Positions 52,364 to 62,138 of a stretch of DNA of 64,000 bases are shown here, piece after piece. The DNA comes from Streptomyces shenzhenensis (GTDB lineage: Bacteria > Actinomycetota > Actinomycetes > Streptomycetales > Streptomycetaceae), in NCBI RefSeq assembly GCF_003688995.1, contig NZ_PENI01000034.1, positions 1-64,000 on the forward strand, read 5' to 3'. The position numbers and the translations under genes are program-made. Position 1 is the first letter of the stretch. Every line of letters begins with the position of its first letter. A model generated the notes under the pieces. The model saw only the letters and a list, made by a program, of their open reading frames with translations, was not told the DNA's origin and searched no databases.

Positions 52364-53322
52364 TGATCGATTCTCCGCGGAGACTCATTCTGGACACCGA
52401 TGTCGCGATGGGGGCACCGGGCGAGGACATCGACGACGGCTTCGCCCTGGCCTACGCCATCGCCGAGCCGGCACTCCACCTCGACCTCGTCACCACCGTC
52501 GAGGGCAACACCGACGTCGACAGCGCCACCGTGCTCGCCCTCGAACTCCTGCGCCGGCTGGGGCGGTCGGACATTCCCGTCGTACGCGGCGCGGATCGCG
52601 CCCTCCTCGGCATCCGCCGTGCACGCTCCCGGCAAAGCGACGTGCTCCAGCGGTTCGGGTCCCCCCCGCCGTCGGACCGCCGGGCCGCGACGGCGATCGT
52701 CGACCACGTCATGGCCCACCCCGGCGAGGTGACGCTGGCGCAGATCGGCCCGCTGACCAACCTCGCCACCGCCCTGGCCATCGAACCGGAGCTGGCGACC
52801 GCGATCGACCGGATCGTGCTCATGGGCGGCTACTTCTTCGGCACCCAGAACAACGCCACGGTGCCGGGCGAGTTCAACATCTGGGCGGACCCGGAAGCCG
52901 CCGTGCGCGTCCTGCGCTCCGGCGCCCGGGTCCGGATGGTGGGGCTCGACGTCACCTACCAGGTGCGGATGAGCCAGGAGCAGGCCGGCGTGCTCGCCGC
53001 CACCGGCGGCGACTTCGGTCGCTTCGCCGGAGAGTGCGGGCTGGGCTGGATCGAGACGCTGCGCCGGCGCTACCCCCACTCCACCACCCACGGCAGCTTC
53101 CACCTGCACGATCCCCTCGCCGTCGCCTCCATCGCCCATCCCGACCTGATCGAGTGGCAACCGGCCCACGTCGAGGTCGCGTTGGACGGCGTGGCACGCG
53201 GCATCACCGTGGCCGACCTCGCCGGGCATCCCGACGAGCTTCCGCCCAACTGCGAGATCGCGCGCGACGTCGATGCCGAGCGCTTCGTCAACTTGCTCCT
53301 GCATCGGCTCGCCGCGCTCTGA
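52360..53322 (+). CDS. inosine-uridine-type nucleoside hydrolase
   Basis: 320 residues from GTG at 52360 (overlap with the kinase stop) or ATG at 52363. LILDTDVAMGAPGEDIDDGFAL is the calcium-binding DxD...DD loop, with extra residues in the middle. IGPLTNLATAL, VLMGGYFFG, GEFNIWADPEAA and HLHDPLAVA complete the family pattern. Hydrolyses N-ribosides to base and ribose, feeding the kinase upstream. Confidence 0.9.
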   Translation: MMIDSPRRLILDTDVAMGAPGEDIDDGFALAYAIAEPALHLDLVTTVEGNTDVDSATVLALELLRRLGRSDIPVVRGADRALLGIRRARSRQSDVLQRFGSPPPSDRRAATAIVDHVMAHPGEVTLAQIGPLTNLATALAIEPELATAIDRIVLMGGYFFGTQNNATVPGEFNIWADPEAAVRVLRSGARVRMVGLDVTYQVRMSQEQAGVLAATGGDFGRFAGECGLGWIETLRRRYPHSTTHGSFHLHDPLAVASIAHPDLIEWQPAHVEVALDGVARGITVADLAGHPDELPPNCEIARDVDAERFVNLLLHRLAAL

Positions 53323-53376
53323 GCCGCAGCCGGCGCAGCAACTCCCCCTCCCCCAGCAGAAGGAACACCAGGACCC

Positions 53377-55032
53377 ATGACCGCCGTATCGCCCGCTTCA
53401 TCCAGCTCCGCCGACGACACCTGGTGGCGGCAGGCCGTCGTCTACCAGATCTACCCCCGCTCCTTCGCCGACTCCGACGGCGACGGCATCGGCGACCTCC
53501 CCGGCATCACCTCCCGGGTGCCGTACCTCACCCGGCTCGGGGTGGACGCGGTCTGGCTCAGCCCCTTCTACCCCTCGGCGCTCGCCGACGGCGGCTACGA
53601 CGTGGACGACTACCGCGACGTCGACCCCCGCCTGGGCACGCTGGAGGACTTCGACGCGATGGTCGCCGCCCTGCACCAGGCCGGCATCCGGCTCATCGTC
53701 GACATCGTGCCCAACCACACCTCCAACCGCCACGTGTGGTTCCAGGAGGCACTGGCCGCGCCGAAGGGCTCGCCGGCACGCCGGCGTTACGTCTTCCGCG
53801 ACGGCAGAGGTGCCCACGGCGAGCTGCCGCCGTCGGACTGGACCTCCACGTTCGGTGGACCCGCCTGGGAGCCGGTCGGGGACGGGCAGTGGTACTTCCA
53901 CTTCTTCGCCACCGAGCAGCCCGACCTCAACTGGGACAACCCCGAGGTGCACGAGGACTTCCTGACCACGCTGCGGTTCTGGGCCGACCGGGGCGTCGAC
54001 GGCTTCCGCATCGACGTCGCCCACGGGCTGGCCAAGCGCCTTCCCACGGAGCTGCCCTCCCAGGCCGAACTCGATGCCCTGCCCAAGGACGGCGACCACC
54101 CGCTCTGGGACCGCGACGACGTCCACGACATCTACGCCGAGTGGCGGAAGGTCTTCGACGAGTACACCCCGCCCCGCACGGCCGTGGCCGAGGCGTGGGT
54201 CGCCTCCGACCGCCGCGCCCGCTACGCGAGCCCGGAAGGACTTGGGCAAGCCTTCAACTTCGACCTGCTGGAGGCCGACTTCAACGCCGCCCGGTTCCGC
54301 GACATCATCTCCTTCAACGTCGAACTGGCCCACGAGTCGGGCTCGTCGAGCACCTGGGTGCTGTCCAACCACGACGTCGTCCGGCACGCCACCCGCTACG
54401 GCCTCCCCCCGCTGAACGGCGCGAAGGTCAAGCAAGGCGGCGCCTGGCTGCTGTCCGGCGGCGCCGAACCCCCACTCGACGCGGCCCTCGGGCTGCGCCG
54501 GGCACGCGCGGCGACGCTGCTCGAACTGGCCCTGCCGGGCTCAGCGTACCTCTACCAGGGCGAGGAGCTGGGGCTTCAGGAGGTGGCCGACATACCCGCC
54601 GAGGCACGGCAGGACCCGACCTTCTTCCGCAACCCCGGCGTGGACGCCGGCCGCGACGGGTGCCGCGTCCCGCTCCCCTGGACGGCCACCGGCCCCTCGT
54701 TCGGCTTCGGCGCGGCCGGCGCGCACCTGCCCCAGCCACGCTGGTTCGCCGGCTGCTCGGTGGAGACCGAACAGTCCGCCCCGGACTCGACGCTCTCGCT
54801 CTACCGGCGCGCCCTGGACCTGCGCCGCCGGCTCCAGACGGAGGAGGAACTCACCTGGATCGAGACCGGCCGCGACGACGTCCTCGCCTTCCGCCGCCCC
54901 AACGAATGGGTGAGCGTGACCAACTTCGGCGCCGCGCCCTGCCCGCTGCCCGACGGCGAGCTGCTGCTCACCAGCGCCCCCCTGACGGGATCGACGCTGC
55001 CTGCCGCCACCACCGCATGGCTGCGATGCTGA
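53377..55032 (+). CDS. GH13 alpha-glucosidase
   Basis: 551 residues. (beta/alpha)8 barrel with VVYQIYPRSFADSDGDGIGDLPGI, DIVPNHTS, nucleophile Asp in DGFRIDVAHG, acid/base Glu in AVAEAWVAS, and stabiliser Asp in LSNHDVVRHATR. GIGDL.GI is shared with oligo-1,6- and alpha-1,4-glucosidases of GH13. No signal peptide, so it acts on imported substrate. Confidence 0.92.
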   Translation: MTAVSPASSSSADDTWWRQAVVYQIYPRSFADSDGDGIGDLPGITSRVPYLTRLGVDAVWLSPFYPSALADGGYDVDDYRDVDPRLGTLEDFDAMVAALHQAGIRLIVDIVPNHTSNRHVWFQEALAAPKGSPARRRYVFRDGRGAHGELPPSDWTSTFGGPAWEPVGDGQWYFHFFATEQPDLNWDNPEVHEDFLTTLRFWADRGVDGFRIDVAHGLAKRLPTELPSQAELDALPKDGDHPLWDRDDVHDIYAEWRKVFDEYTPPRTAVAEAWVASDRRARYASPEGLGQAFNFDLLEADFNAARFRDIISFNVELAHESGSSSTWVLSNHDVVRHATRYGLPPLNGAKVKQGGAWLLSGGAEPPLDAALGLRRARAATLLELALPGSAYLYQGEELGLQEVADIPAEARQDPTFFRNPGVDAGRDGCRVPLPWTATGPSFGFGAAGAHLPQPRWFAGCSVETEQSAPDSTLSLYRRALDLRRRLQTEEELTWIETGRDDVLAFRRPNEWVSVTNFGAAPCPLPDGELLLTSAPLTGSTLPAATTAWLRC

Positions 55033-56636
55033 ACCCCGCCGAGGACCACGGATGGTGGCGGAACGCGCTCATCTACGAGGTCTACCCACGCTCCTTCAGC
55101 GACAGTGACGGCGATGGCGTCGGCGATCTGGCCGGGCTGATCGAGCGCCTGCCCTACCTCGCCTCCCTGGGGGTCGACGGCGTCTGGCTGACCCCTTTCC
55201 AGCCCTCGCCCCAGATCGACCAGGGCTACGACATCAGCGACTACTGCGACGTGGACCCGCTGTTCGGCTCGATGCGCGTCTTCGACGAACTGCTCGGCGC
55301 CGCGCACCGCACCGGCATCCGGGTGCTGGTCGATCTCGTGCCCAACCACACCTCGACGAGCCATCCGATGTTCCGTCGCGCCGTCGCCGCGAAGCCCGGC
55401 TCGCCGGATCGATCCCTGTTCCACTTCCGCCCGGGCCGCGGCACGGCCCACGAGCGCACTCCCAACAACTGGCTCAGCGTGTTCGGCGGCCCGGCGTGGT
55501 CCCGTGCGCCCGAGCAGGACCCCACCGACCCGGACTGGTACCTCCACCTGTTCTCCAGCGGCCAGCCCGACTGGAACTGGGAGCACCCGGCCGTGCACGA
55601 CTACTTCGACGGCGTGCTGCGGTTCTGGTTCGACCGCGGGGCCGACGGCGTACGCATCGACGTCGCTCACGGGCTCTACAAGCAGCCCGGCCTGCCCGAC
55701 AGCCCCGCGGTACCGGAGGTGATCGACGGCCTGCGCTCCAACCCGCTCGCCATGGACCAGGAGCCCGTCCACGACGTCTACCGCCGCTGGCGGCGCATCG
55801 CCGAGAGCTACCAGCCGGCACGACTGCTGGTCGGCGAGGTCAACCTTCCCGCGCCGCGGGCCGCTCGCTACACCCGGCCCGACGAGCTGCACCAGTCCTT
55901 CGCCTTCACCTTCACCCAGCTCGGCTGGGACGCCACCGCGTGGGTACGGACGGGGAACGAACTGGCGGCCGCCCGGGACGCGTACGCCTCCTCCACCACC
56001 TGGGCACTGGAGAACCACGACCTCGTCCGGACCGCGACCCGGTTCGGCACCGGCGAACGCGGCCGGCGGCGCGGCCGGGCCGCCCTGCTCGCCCTGCTCG
56101 GCCTGCCCGGAGCCGTCTACGTCTACCAGGGGCAGGAACTCGGGCTACCCGAGGTCGACGTCCCGGCCGACCGTCGCCGGGACCCCATGTGGCAACGCGC
56201 CGCCATCGGGCGCGACGGAGCCCGGGTCCCGATGCCCTGGACCGTCGCGAGCACCGGCACCCACGGCTTCTCTCCCCCGCAGGCGGCCGAGCCATGGCTG
56301 CCCGTCCCGCCAGGGTGGGGACGCTACGCGGTCGAGGCCCAGACGGACGCGGCGGGCTCCACCCTGGAACTCTTCCGCACCGCGGTGCGCGTCCGACGGG
56401 AGCTGCTGAGCCCGGCCGGGGCATCGGCCGGCCTCTCGGCCCGGTGGCGACTCCACGAGAACGGGCTCGTCGAATGCGCCCGCCCGGACGGCATCTCGGT
56501 CTTCATCGCCATGGACGACGAGGGGGCACGACTGCCACCGGGCCGGGCATTGCTCGCCAGCGATCCCCTCGACGAGACCGGAACCCTTCCGCCGGACACG
56601 GCGGTCTGGTGGCGACACGAGACCTACTACCCGTAG
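55017..56636 (+). CDS. second GH13 alpha-glucosidase
   Basis: 539 residues from ATG 55017, or 536 from ATG 55026; both overlap the end of the previous gene. Same barrel: LIYEVYPRSFSDSDGDGVGDLAGL, DLVPNHTS, nucleophile DGVRIDVAHGLYKQPGLPD, acid/base LLVGEVNL, stabiliser LENHDLVRTATR. It is a diverged neighbour of the first enzyme, so the pair probably handles two linkages or two steps. Confidence 0.92.
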   Translation: MAAMLNPAEDHGWWRNALIYEVYPRSFSDSDGDGVGDLAGLIERLPYLASLGVDGVWLTPFQPSPQIDQGYDISDYCDVDPLFGSMRVFDELLGAAHRTGIRVLVDLVPNHTSTSHPMFRRAVAAKPGSPDRSLFHFRPGRGTAHERTPNNWLSVFGGPAWSRAPEQDPTDPDWYLHLFSSGQPDWNWEHPAVHDYFDGVLRFWFDRGADGVRIDVAHGLYKQPGLPDSPAVPEVIDGLRSNPLAMDQEPVHDVYRRWRRIAESYQPARLLVGEVNLPAPRAARYTRPDELHQSFAFTFTQLGWDATAWVRTGNELAAARDAYASSTTWALENHDLVRTATRFGTGERGRRRGRAALLALLGLPGAVYVYQGQELGLPEVDVPADRRRDPMWQRAAIGRDGARVPMPWTVASTGTHGFSPPQAAEPWLPVPPGWGRYAVEAQTDAAGSTLELFRTAVRVRRELLSPAGASAGLSARWRLHENGLVECARPDGISVFIAMDDEGARLPPGRALLASDPLDETGTLPPDTAVWWRHETYYP

Positions 56637-56654
56637 TTCGCGGGACTCATCGAC

Positions 56655-56897
56655 TCAGCCGCCGCTCTTGCGCCTGAACGACCGCTGGCTCGCAGCCGGG
56701 CCGTGCGCCGAACGCACCTTCGACGCATCGGACTTGGCGGCAGCATCAGCGGCGTCCGCCTGCGCACCGCGCTTGCGCGCCAGGGCTTCGCGGAACTTGC
56801 GCTTGAGGTCGTAATTGCCGTCGCTGTCCGGCTCCAGAGGGGACGTCTCGGGGGCAGCCGGCTCCGAACCTTCCGTAGATACTGGCTCTGCGGTCAT
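56655..56897 (-). CDS. DUF5302 family small protein
   Basis: 80 residues from ATG at 56897 behind AGGAGGT. Acidic N-terminal half, then NYDLKRKFREALARKRGAQADAADAA and a basic tail ending SQRSFRRKSGG. This is the conserved actinobacterial DUF5302 pattern; function unknown. Convergent with the glucosidase gene. Confidence 0.85.
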   Translation of the reverse strand: MTAEPVSTEGSEPAAPETSPLEPDSDGNYDLKRKFREALARKRGAQADAADAAAKSDASKVRSAHGPAASQRSFRRKSGG

Positions 56898-57101
56898 GGT
56901 GACCTCCTGGGTTCGGGGGTGGGCAAGCACAGCTTGTCATGCTGGGCGCAGTGCGAGGCGCCGGCAACGTCATCCTGCTCCGTTTCGGCGAATATCCCTC
57001 TCGCGGCCAAGGCGTTGACTTCGTAGGTGAGGCGCACGGGACGGCTTCGGGCCGGGCCGAGGGTTGTCGATCCCGTGGCCAGGCTGCCAGGGCAACGGCT
57101 C

Positions 57102-58517
57102 TCAGCCGTTGCGACGCACGAGGGCGGCTCTGCGGGCCTCGGCGAGCTTGCGGGCCTCGCCGGCCTTTCGGGACTTGCCGCCGGCGCCACGGGAGGTGCC
57201 CTTGCTGGTGCCGAGGCCGCGGAAGGGAGCGTTGGTGTTCTTGGGTCGGGGGACGGCGGGCCCGGCGTCGAGCGGGATCCCGGAGGGAGTCTTGGCGCCG
57301 GTGATCCGGCTCAGCTCCGCCTCACCCGAGCGCACCTTGGTGACGGTCGGCTCGATGCCGGCCTCGGCCATCATGCGGCTCGTCTCGCGGCGCTGGCCCG
57401 CCAGCACAAGCGTGACCACGCTGCCGGACTCACCGGCGCGGGCGGTGCGGCCCGCCCGGTGCACATAGTCCTTGACGTCGGTGGGCGGGTCGACGTTGAC
57501 CACGAGATCGAGGTCGTCGACGTGCAGGCCACGGGCCGCGACATTGGTCGCCACCAGAACGGTGATCTGGCTGTTCTTGAACTGCGCCAGGGTCCGTGTG
57601 CGCTGTGGCTGGGACTTGCCGCTGTGCAGGGCCCCGGCGTGCACCCCGCTGGCCCGCAGATGCCGGGTGAGCTGGTCGACGGCGTGCTTGGTGTCGAGGA
57701 ACAGCAGTACGCGGCCGTCGCGGGCGGCGATTTCCGTGGTGACGGCGTAGCGGTCAGGGCCGTGGACGACCAGAACGTGGTGCTCCATCGTCGTGACCGT
57801 GCCCGCGGTCGGGTCGACCGAGTGGACGACGGGGTCGTGGAGGTAGCGGCGGACCAGTTGATCGACGTCGCGATCGAGAGTGGCCGAGAAGAGCATCCGC
57901 TGACCGTCGGGGTGCACCTGGTCGAGCACGTCGGCAACCTGCGGCAGGAATCCCAAGTCGCACATCTGGTCGGCCTCGTCCAGCACGGTGATTCCCACCC
58001 GTCCCAGGCGGCAGGCGTTGCGCTCGATCAGGTCGTGCAGGCGTCCGGGGGTGGCGACGACCACCTCGGCTCCCTGGCGCAGCGCGGTGACCTGCCGGCC
58101 GATCGACGTTCCGCCGACGACCGTGGCGATCCGCAGCCGCAGTGCCTCGGCGTACGGCGCCAGCGCCTGGGTGACCTGTTGGGCCAGCTCCCGGGTGGGC
58201 ACAAGGATCAGAGCGAGGGGCTGCTTCGGTTCGGCGCGCCGCCCGGCTGTACGTGTCAGCAGCGGCAGGCCGAAGGCGAGCGTCTTGCCTGATCCGGTGC
58301 GCCCGCGTCCCAGGATGTCGCGCCCCTCCAGGGCATCGGGCAGTGTGGCGGCCTGGATCGGAAAGGGTTCGCGCACCCCGAGTTCGCTCAGTGTCCGCAG
58401 CACCTCCGCCGGCAGTTCCAGACCGGCGAAGGTGACGGCCGGGAGCAGCGCCGGGGTCGTTGCCCCGGGCTGGGCGGGACTGCCGTGAGCGATGCCGGAG
58501 TCATTGGGATGCTTCAT
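57102..58517 (-). CDS. DEAD-box RNA helicase
   Basis: 471 residues from ATG at 58517 behind GGAAGG; upstream in-frame codons lack family character. Q-motif FPIQAATLPDALEG, motif I GRTGSGKT, Ia PTRELAQQ, Ib ATPGRL, II VLDEADQM, III SATL, IV-VI region with ATNVAARGLHVDDLDLV and HRAGRTARAG. Basic Gly/Arg/Lys-rich C-terminus (about 420-471). Motif II reads DEAD. Probably a ribosome or mRNA-structure remodeller of the RhlE/CsdA kind. Confidence 0.93.
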   Translation of the reverse strand: MKHPNDSGIAHGSPAQPGATTPALLPAVTFAGLELPAEVLRTLSELGVREPFPIQAATLPDALEGRDILGRGRTGSGKTLAFGLPLLTRTAGRRAEPKQPLALILVPTRELAQQVTQALAPYAEALRLRIATVVGGTSIGRQVTALRQGAEVVVATPGRLHDLIERNACRLGRVGITVLDEADQMCDLGFLPQVADVLDQVHPDGQRMLFSATLDRDVDQLVRRYLHDPVVHSVDPTAGTVTTMEHHVLVVHGPDRYAVTTEIAARDGRVLLFLDTKHAVDQLTRHLRASGVHAGALHSGKSQPQRTRTLAQFKNSQITVLVATNVAARGLHVDDLDLVVNVDPPTDVKDYVHRAGRTARAGESGSVVTLVLAGQRRETSRMMAEAGIEPTVTKVRSGEAELSRITGAKTPSGIPLDAGPAVPRPKNTNAPFRGLGTSKGTSRGAGGKSRKAGEARKLAEARRAALVRRNG

Positions 58518-58874
58518 GAACAGCCTTCCGCAAGGGAACGTACCGAGGAAGGCCCGGCAGGTTTGAACAGCCCACGCACAAGCCGAACGGAACAGGCAGA
58601 ATCGCCCACCGCGACGACCACGCAAACACGTGAGACTAACACATGGCATAACCTCGCGCCGCTGCTACCGATCGCCCCTGTGTACGGGTGCTGGCAGGGG
58701 GTTGGCCTGGAACAACCGTTCCCCTTGAAGAACGGCCCCACCCCACGGGCGAGCTGTCGAGCCACGCATCGAGCCTTACGAGCGGGGCGCCGGGCGGGGC
58801 AGCAGGCCCCTGCTGCGGGTGCAGGTCAACAAGCCGGACGCCGTCCGGCCCGATGCTGACCATTTACTGACCCG
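58518..58874. other. 357-base leader region of the helicase gene, nothing else recognised
   Basis: Divergent from a decayed regulator gene. It should contain the helicase promoter; no other element was identified. Confidence 0.4.
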
Positions 58875-59735
58875 GACGCGGCGATCAAGGCTACGACCTG
58901 CGGAAGCCGATCTCGGGCTACCGCTACTACAGCGCTGACCAGGTGGCGCGGGCGACCGTGCTGCGCCAGTTCCGTGAGATTGCCATGCCCCGCGCTGGTG
59001 TCGAGGCGGTACTGGGTTCCGGGGCTGCCGAGGTATCCCGGCTGCTCGATGATCATGTGCCGAAGGTCGTGGGAGACGCGGCGGCAGCACAGCAGAAGGC
59101 TGCTGTCATCAAGTCCGCGCTCGGGAACGTGCACGGGTCTTCCGATCACGGCGCTGAAGGGTCCCGTGCCGGCGGATGCGGTCGAGCAGGTCCTGACCGC
59201 GACTGACCGATACCGGCTCTCCACCCGAACCCTGGTGCCGACTGATCCACCGAGGCAGACGTGGGCCGGCACAGTCAACGGCGATGAGATGCGGGCCGGC
59301 GGTCGCCGAGATCCGCCGCAGCGGGCTGGTGCGACTGCCGCGAAGAAACCCCGGCGAGCGCATCGCGCTGCACGTTGCCGCCCAGGGAGTGACGTCGTGT
59401 CAGCAGATGACGAACACCCCGACATCCCCTCCCGGCTACCGCGACGGGGCAGGCCCTCCAGATCTGCTTCGAGCTGACCACGCTCTATCCCGCCGTGAGC
59501 ACCACGATCCGGCCCCGACGTGATGCTCGACCTGAGGGGAAATAGCCAGCCCGTCACGATCCGCTCCGCCGACCGCGACGCTCTCACCACCCTGGCCATA
59601 CCCATCAAGCCCGGCCGCTCCGCCTGAGAAAGACGACGAGGAACATCCATGACCAACGCACCCGCCAGCCCCGACCCGACCATGGAAGCCATGCCCAGGC
59701 CCTGGCCTGGAAGGTCCGGGCCTTGAGGGGCAGAC
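58875..59735 (+). pseudogene. decayed MerR-type regulator fused to a DNA polymerase beta-clamp-like domain
   Basis: The first frame gives GYDLRKPISGYRYYSADQVARATVLRQFREIAMP, a MerR winged helix lacking its first helix. Other frames continue with LKGPVPADAVEQVLTATDRYRLSTRTLVP and AEIRRSGLVRL, then FELTTLYPAVST, DVMLDLRG and QPVTIRSADRDALTTLAIPIKPG, ending at TGA 59625-59627. These are blocks of the sliding-clamp-like domain attached to some streptomycete MerR regulators. At least three frame changes and a missing start mark it as dead. A 25-codon stub of the next gene (MTNAPASPDPTMEAM) follows. Confidence 0.7.
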
Positions 59736-59861
59736 CGCTGGCGCAGGCGATCACGGCGCCGGGCAGAGGAGACGACACATACGGAGCGCGCGGCGTCCAG
59801 CGGCTCCTGCAAGCCGGCCACCATGCAGTGAAGCCGGTGCCCCGCCGACCGGCACACCGCG

Positions 59862-60350
59862 TCATTCCGAAGGAATGCGAAACTCGAATTCGGGACGGTC
59901 CCACGGCACGGCGGGCGGGTTCGCGAGCGCGGTCCCGGTCCGCACCGCACCGACGCGGTGATAGAAGTCCTCGGCGGGAAGATGCGACACGACCGTGACT
60001 CGGTCGATCCCGGCAGCACGGGCCTCGGACCGCATGTGCGCCACGAGCAATCGCCCAATACCCCGCCCTTGCGCTTCATCGGCGACGAACAGCAGGTCGA
60101 GCTCCGGTGGAGCAAGGACGAGCGAGTAGAACCCGAGGACCCGGCCTCCATGCTCGTCGGCGCTGACGGCCACAAAGGCGCGGTGGGCCTCGATGTAATC
60201 AGGACCGACCCGGTAGCCCGCGACTGCGGCTGCGTACTTACCCTCGTAGGCGCCTGAGCCGCGCACGAGCCGCGTGAGCCGTTTGGCATCCCGCGCGACG
60301 GCCCTCCGTATCGTGACCGGCTGGCTGATCGGGGAAGTGCGTGAACTCAT
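59862..60350 (-). CDS. GNAT-family N-acetyltransferase
   Basis: 162 residues from ATG at 60350. GNAT fold with VTIRRAVARDAKRLTRLVRG, then GFYSLVLAPPELDLLFVADEAQGRGIGRLLVAHM, where QGRGIG is the acetyl-CoA loop, then VVSHLPAEDFYHRVGA. Substrate unknown. It lies between two decayed genes in an eroded region but is itself intact; the ribosome site is weak. Confidence 0.85.
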   Translation of the reverse strand: MSSRTSPISQPVTIRRAVARDAKRLTRLVRGSGAYEGKYAAAVAGYRVGPDYIEAHRAFVAVSADEHGGRVLGFYSLVLAPPELDLLFVADEAQGRGIGRLLVAHMRSEARAAGIDRVTVVSHLPAEDFYHRVGAVRTGTALANPPAVPWDRPEFEFRIPSE

Positions 60351-60379
60351 CGGGAGAGTATTTCGCACCGGGAAGTGCC

Positions 60380-60800
60380 TTCGTGCGGCGGGTCGGCTGC
60401 TCGTGCAGGCGTTCCTGCACCGCTCCCCGGAACCCCTCGCCCAGGCCCCGCTCGGCCACGCCACTGCCGCCGAATCGCCCCGGCACACACCCACGTACGC
60501 GCGGATCATCGTGGCCGAACACGCCCGACGCCGCCTGCGCGAGGCCGCCGCGCACCTGATGCACACGGTACGGGACGCCTCCCGCACCCCGTGCTTACCA
60601 CACTGGCCGAGGACGACGCTCTCGCCTCCGTCGTGGACGCCATCGCCGCGTCCTTCCCGACCCGCTCCGGATCCCTGCCCCGCATCCCCGCACAAGCCCC
60701 TGCACTGCGACGAAGAGTCCGCCCAGGAGGAACGGCTGCTGCTCGCCACCGACCGCCGCGCCCGACCGACATCGAGCAGATGCGCTCCCGGCCGCGGAGG
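60380..60800 (+). pseudogene. decayed DnaB-like helicase N-terminal-domain gene
   Basis: Three frames carry successive parts: RIIVAEHARRRLREAAAHLMHTVRDAS, then VLTTLAEDDALASVVDAIAASFP, then DEESAQEERLLLAT and PTDIEQM. The last two resemble the inter-domain and LL-P-IEQM region of streptomycete DnaB-N-terminal-like proteins. No start and several frame changes. Confidence 0.45.
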
Positions 60801-60863
60801 CCAGGTGACCGGCGTCCGCGTGGGCCGACAGGTCACCGGCGGCCACGACGAACTCCGAGTCAA

Positions 60864-60968
60864 GATCCGGACCATTCCCGGGCCAGCAGTCCCTGCAAGG
60901 TCCCCACGGCTGCCATATTCGCAGGTCAGCGAGCTGCTTGCGCTGTACCACCAACAGACGAAGAACCT
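60864..60968 (+). repeat. dispersed 105-base repeat, copy B
   Basis: Second copy of the repeat at 45,210-45,312, same orientation. It lies about 40 bases outside the IS630 end. The Tn3 block seen beside copy A is absent here. Confidence 0.8.
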
Positions 60969-61004
60969 TTTGGTCTCGTACTCCCCGAAGAAGCTGGGCT
61001 TCTT

Positions 61005-62075
61005 CTAGAGATCTTTAATGGTTGAGGTTACGGCGGTTGGAGATCGAGTCCGGTCTTGGCCATGAGGCCCTTGATGAGGCGGGGGCGGTACTGCATCTGC
61101 TTCAGCCGCGTCTTCACCAGTGCGGTGAGCTGGTCGAGGTTGTGCTCGGTGAGGTTGGCCGGCGATCTCTTCAGGTGCGACCACACGCCCTCGACGGGGT
61201 TGAACTCGGGAGCGTACGGCGGCAGCTGGTAGACGGTCAGCCATGATCGGGCGGCGATCAGCTCGCGCATGGTGCGGCTGACGTGTGTGTTCAAGTTGTC
61301 CCGGACCAGCACGATGGGGCCGCCGAGCTGTTGGTGTGCGGCGTCCGGCAGACGGGCGTAGTCGGTCTCGGTGAAGCCCTTGTGGCGGCCTTTGGCGGAA
61401 CCACGGTCGAGGTGGATGCGGTGGATCAGCCGGGGCCGTCGGCCGGGCTTGGTGCAGATCAGCGCGGCCATCGAGACGCGTTTGGTGCCCGCTGCGGTGA
61501 CCCGCACCACCGGGGTGCGGCCCCGGCGGCCCCAGGTGCGGTCCGCCGCCCTCTTTTTATGATGGGCCACTGCTCTTCACCTCGTCCCGCTCGGTGGCCT
61601 TCCGGGAGGGGACCTGCGCGCTCCAGCCGATGCGGTGCAGCAGCAGGTCCAGCCCCGGCCAGGGTGTACTCGACGGCGAACCGGCGGCGCCCGACCTCGG
61701 CGATCCGGGCCAGTGTCCAGCACTGGTCACTCCAGCCGGAGGCGGCCGGCCCGGCATCCAACACTGCTGCCAGTACACGGAGTTGTCCCGAGTCGAGCTG
61801 GCGGCGGGCGCCGCCGGGGCCTTTGGAGATCAGGGCCCGCCGACCGACCGAAGCCAACGCACGCCGCCACCGGTTCGCCGACACCCGGGTCACCCTGAAC
61901 CAGCGGGCCACCTCCCGGTCACCGGCCCCGGCCTCGATCAGGTCAGCGGCAGCGAGCCGGACCTGCTCACGCCGAGCCCGTTCCCCGGCTGTCAATCCAC
62001 CGCCATCGGGATACCTCATTCCCCCTACACAACGCGGCCCACGACAACCGTCACTGGGGCTGAGCCGTCAGCTCG
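61005..62075 (-). mobile_element. defective IS630-family element
   Basis: The N-terminal winged-helix half is on the minus strand from about 62019 (RYPDGGGLTAGERARREQVRLAAADLI, VTRVSANRWRRALASVGRRAL). After EYTLAG the frame shifts near 61,665 to LDLLLHRIGWSAQVPSRKATERDE. The DDE half (61028-61570) resumes at ADRTWGRRGRTPVVRVT with the second Asp in IVLVRDNLNTHVSRTM and the Glu in NPVEGVWSHLKRS. The block that normally carries the first Asp (DE.G) is missing, so the transposase is dead. The ends are only roughly located. Confidence 0.8.
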
Positions 62076-62138
62076 CCCCGGATCGCGAACGATCAGAATG
62101 CTCCCGGCGGCTGCGGCTGCGACTGCGACTGCGGCTGG

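Noticed and set aside
52170..55016. Plus-strand open frame that would give a 1488-residue fusion ending in the second alpha-glucosidase
   Set aside because: The first two thirds is an Arg/Pro-rich shadow of the nucleoside hydrolase and first alpha-glucosidase genes in another frame.
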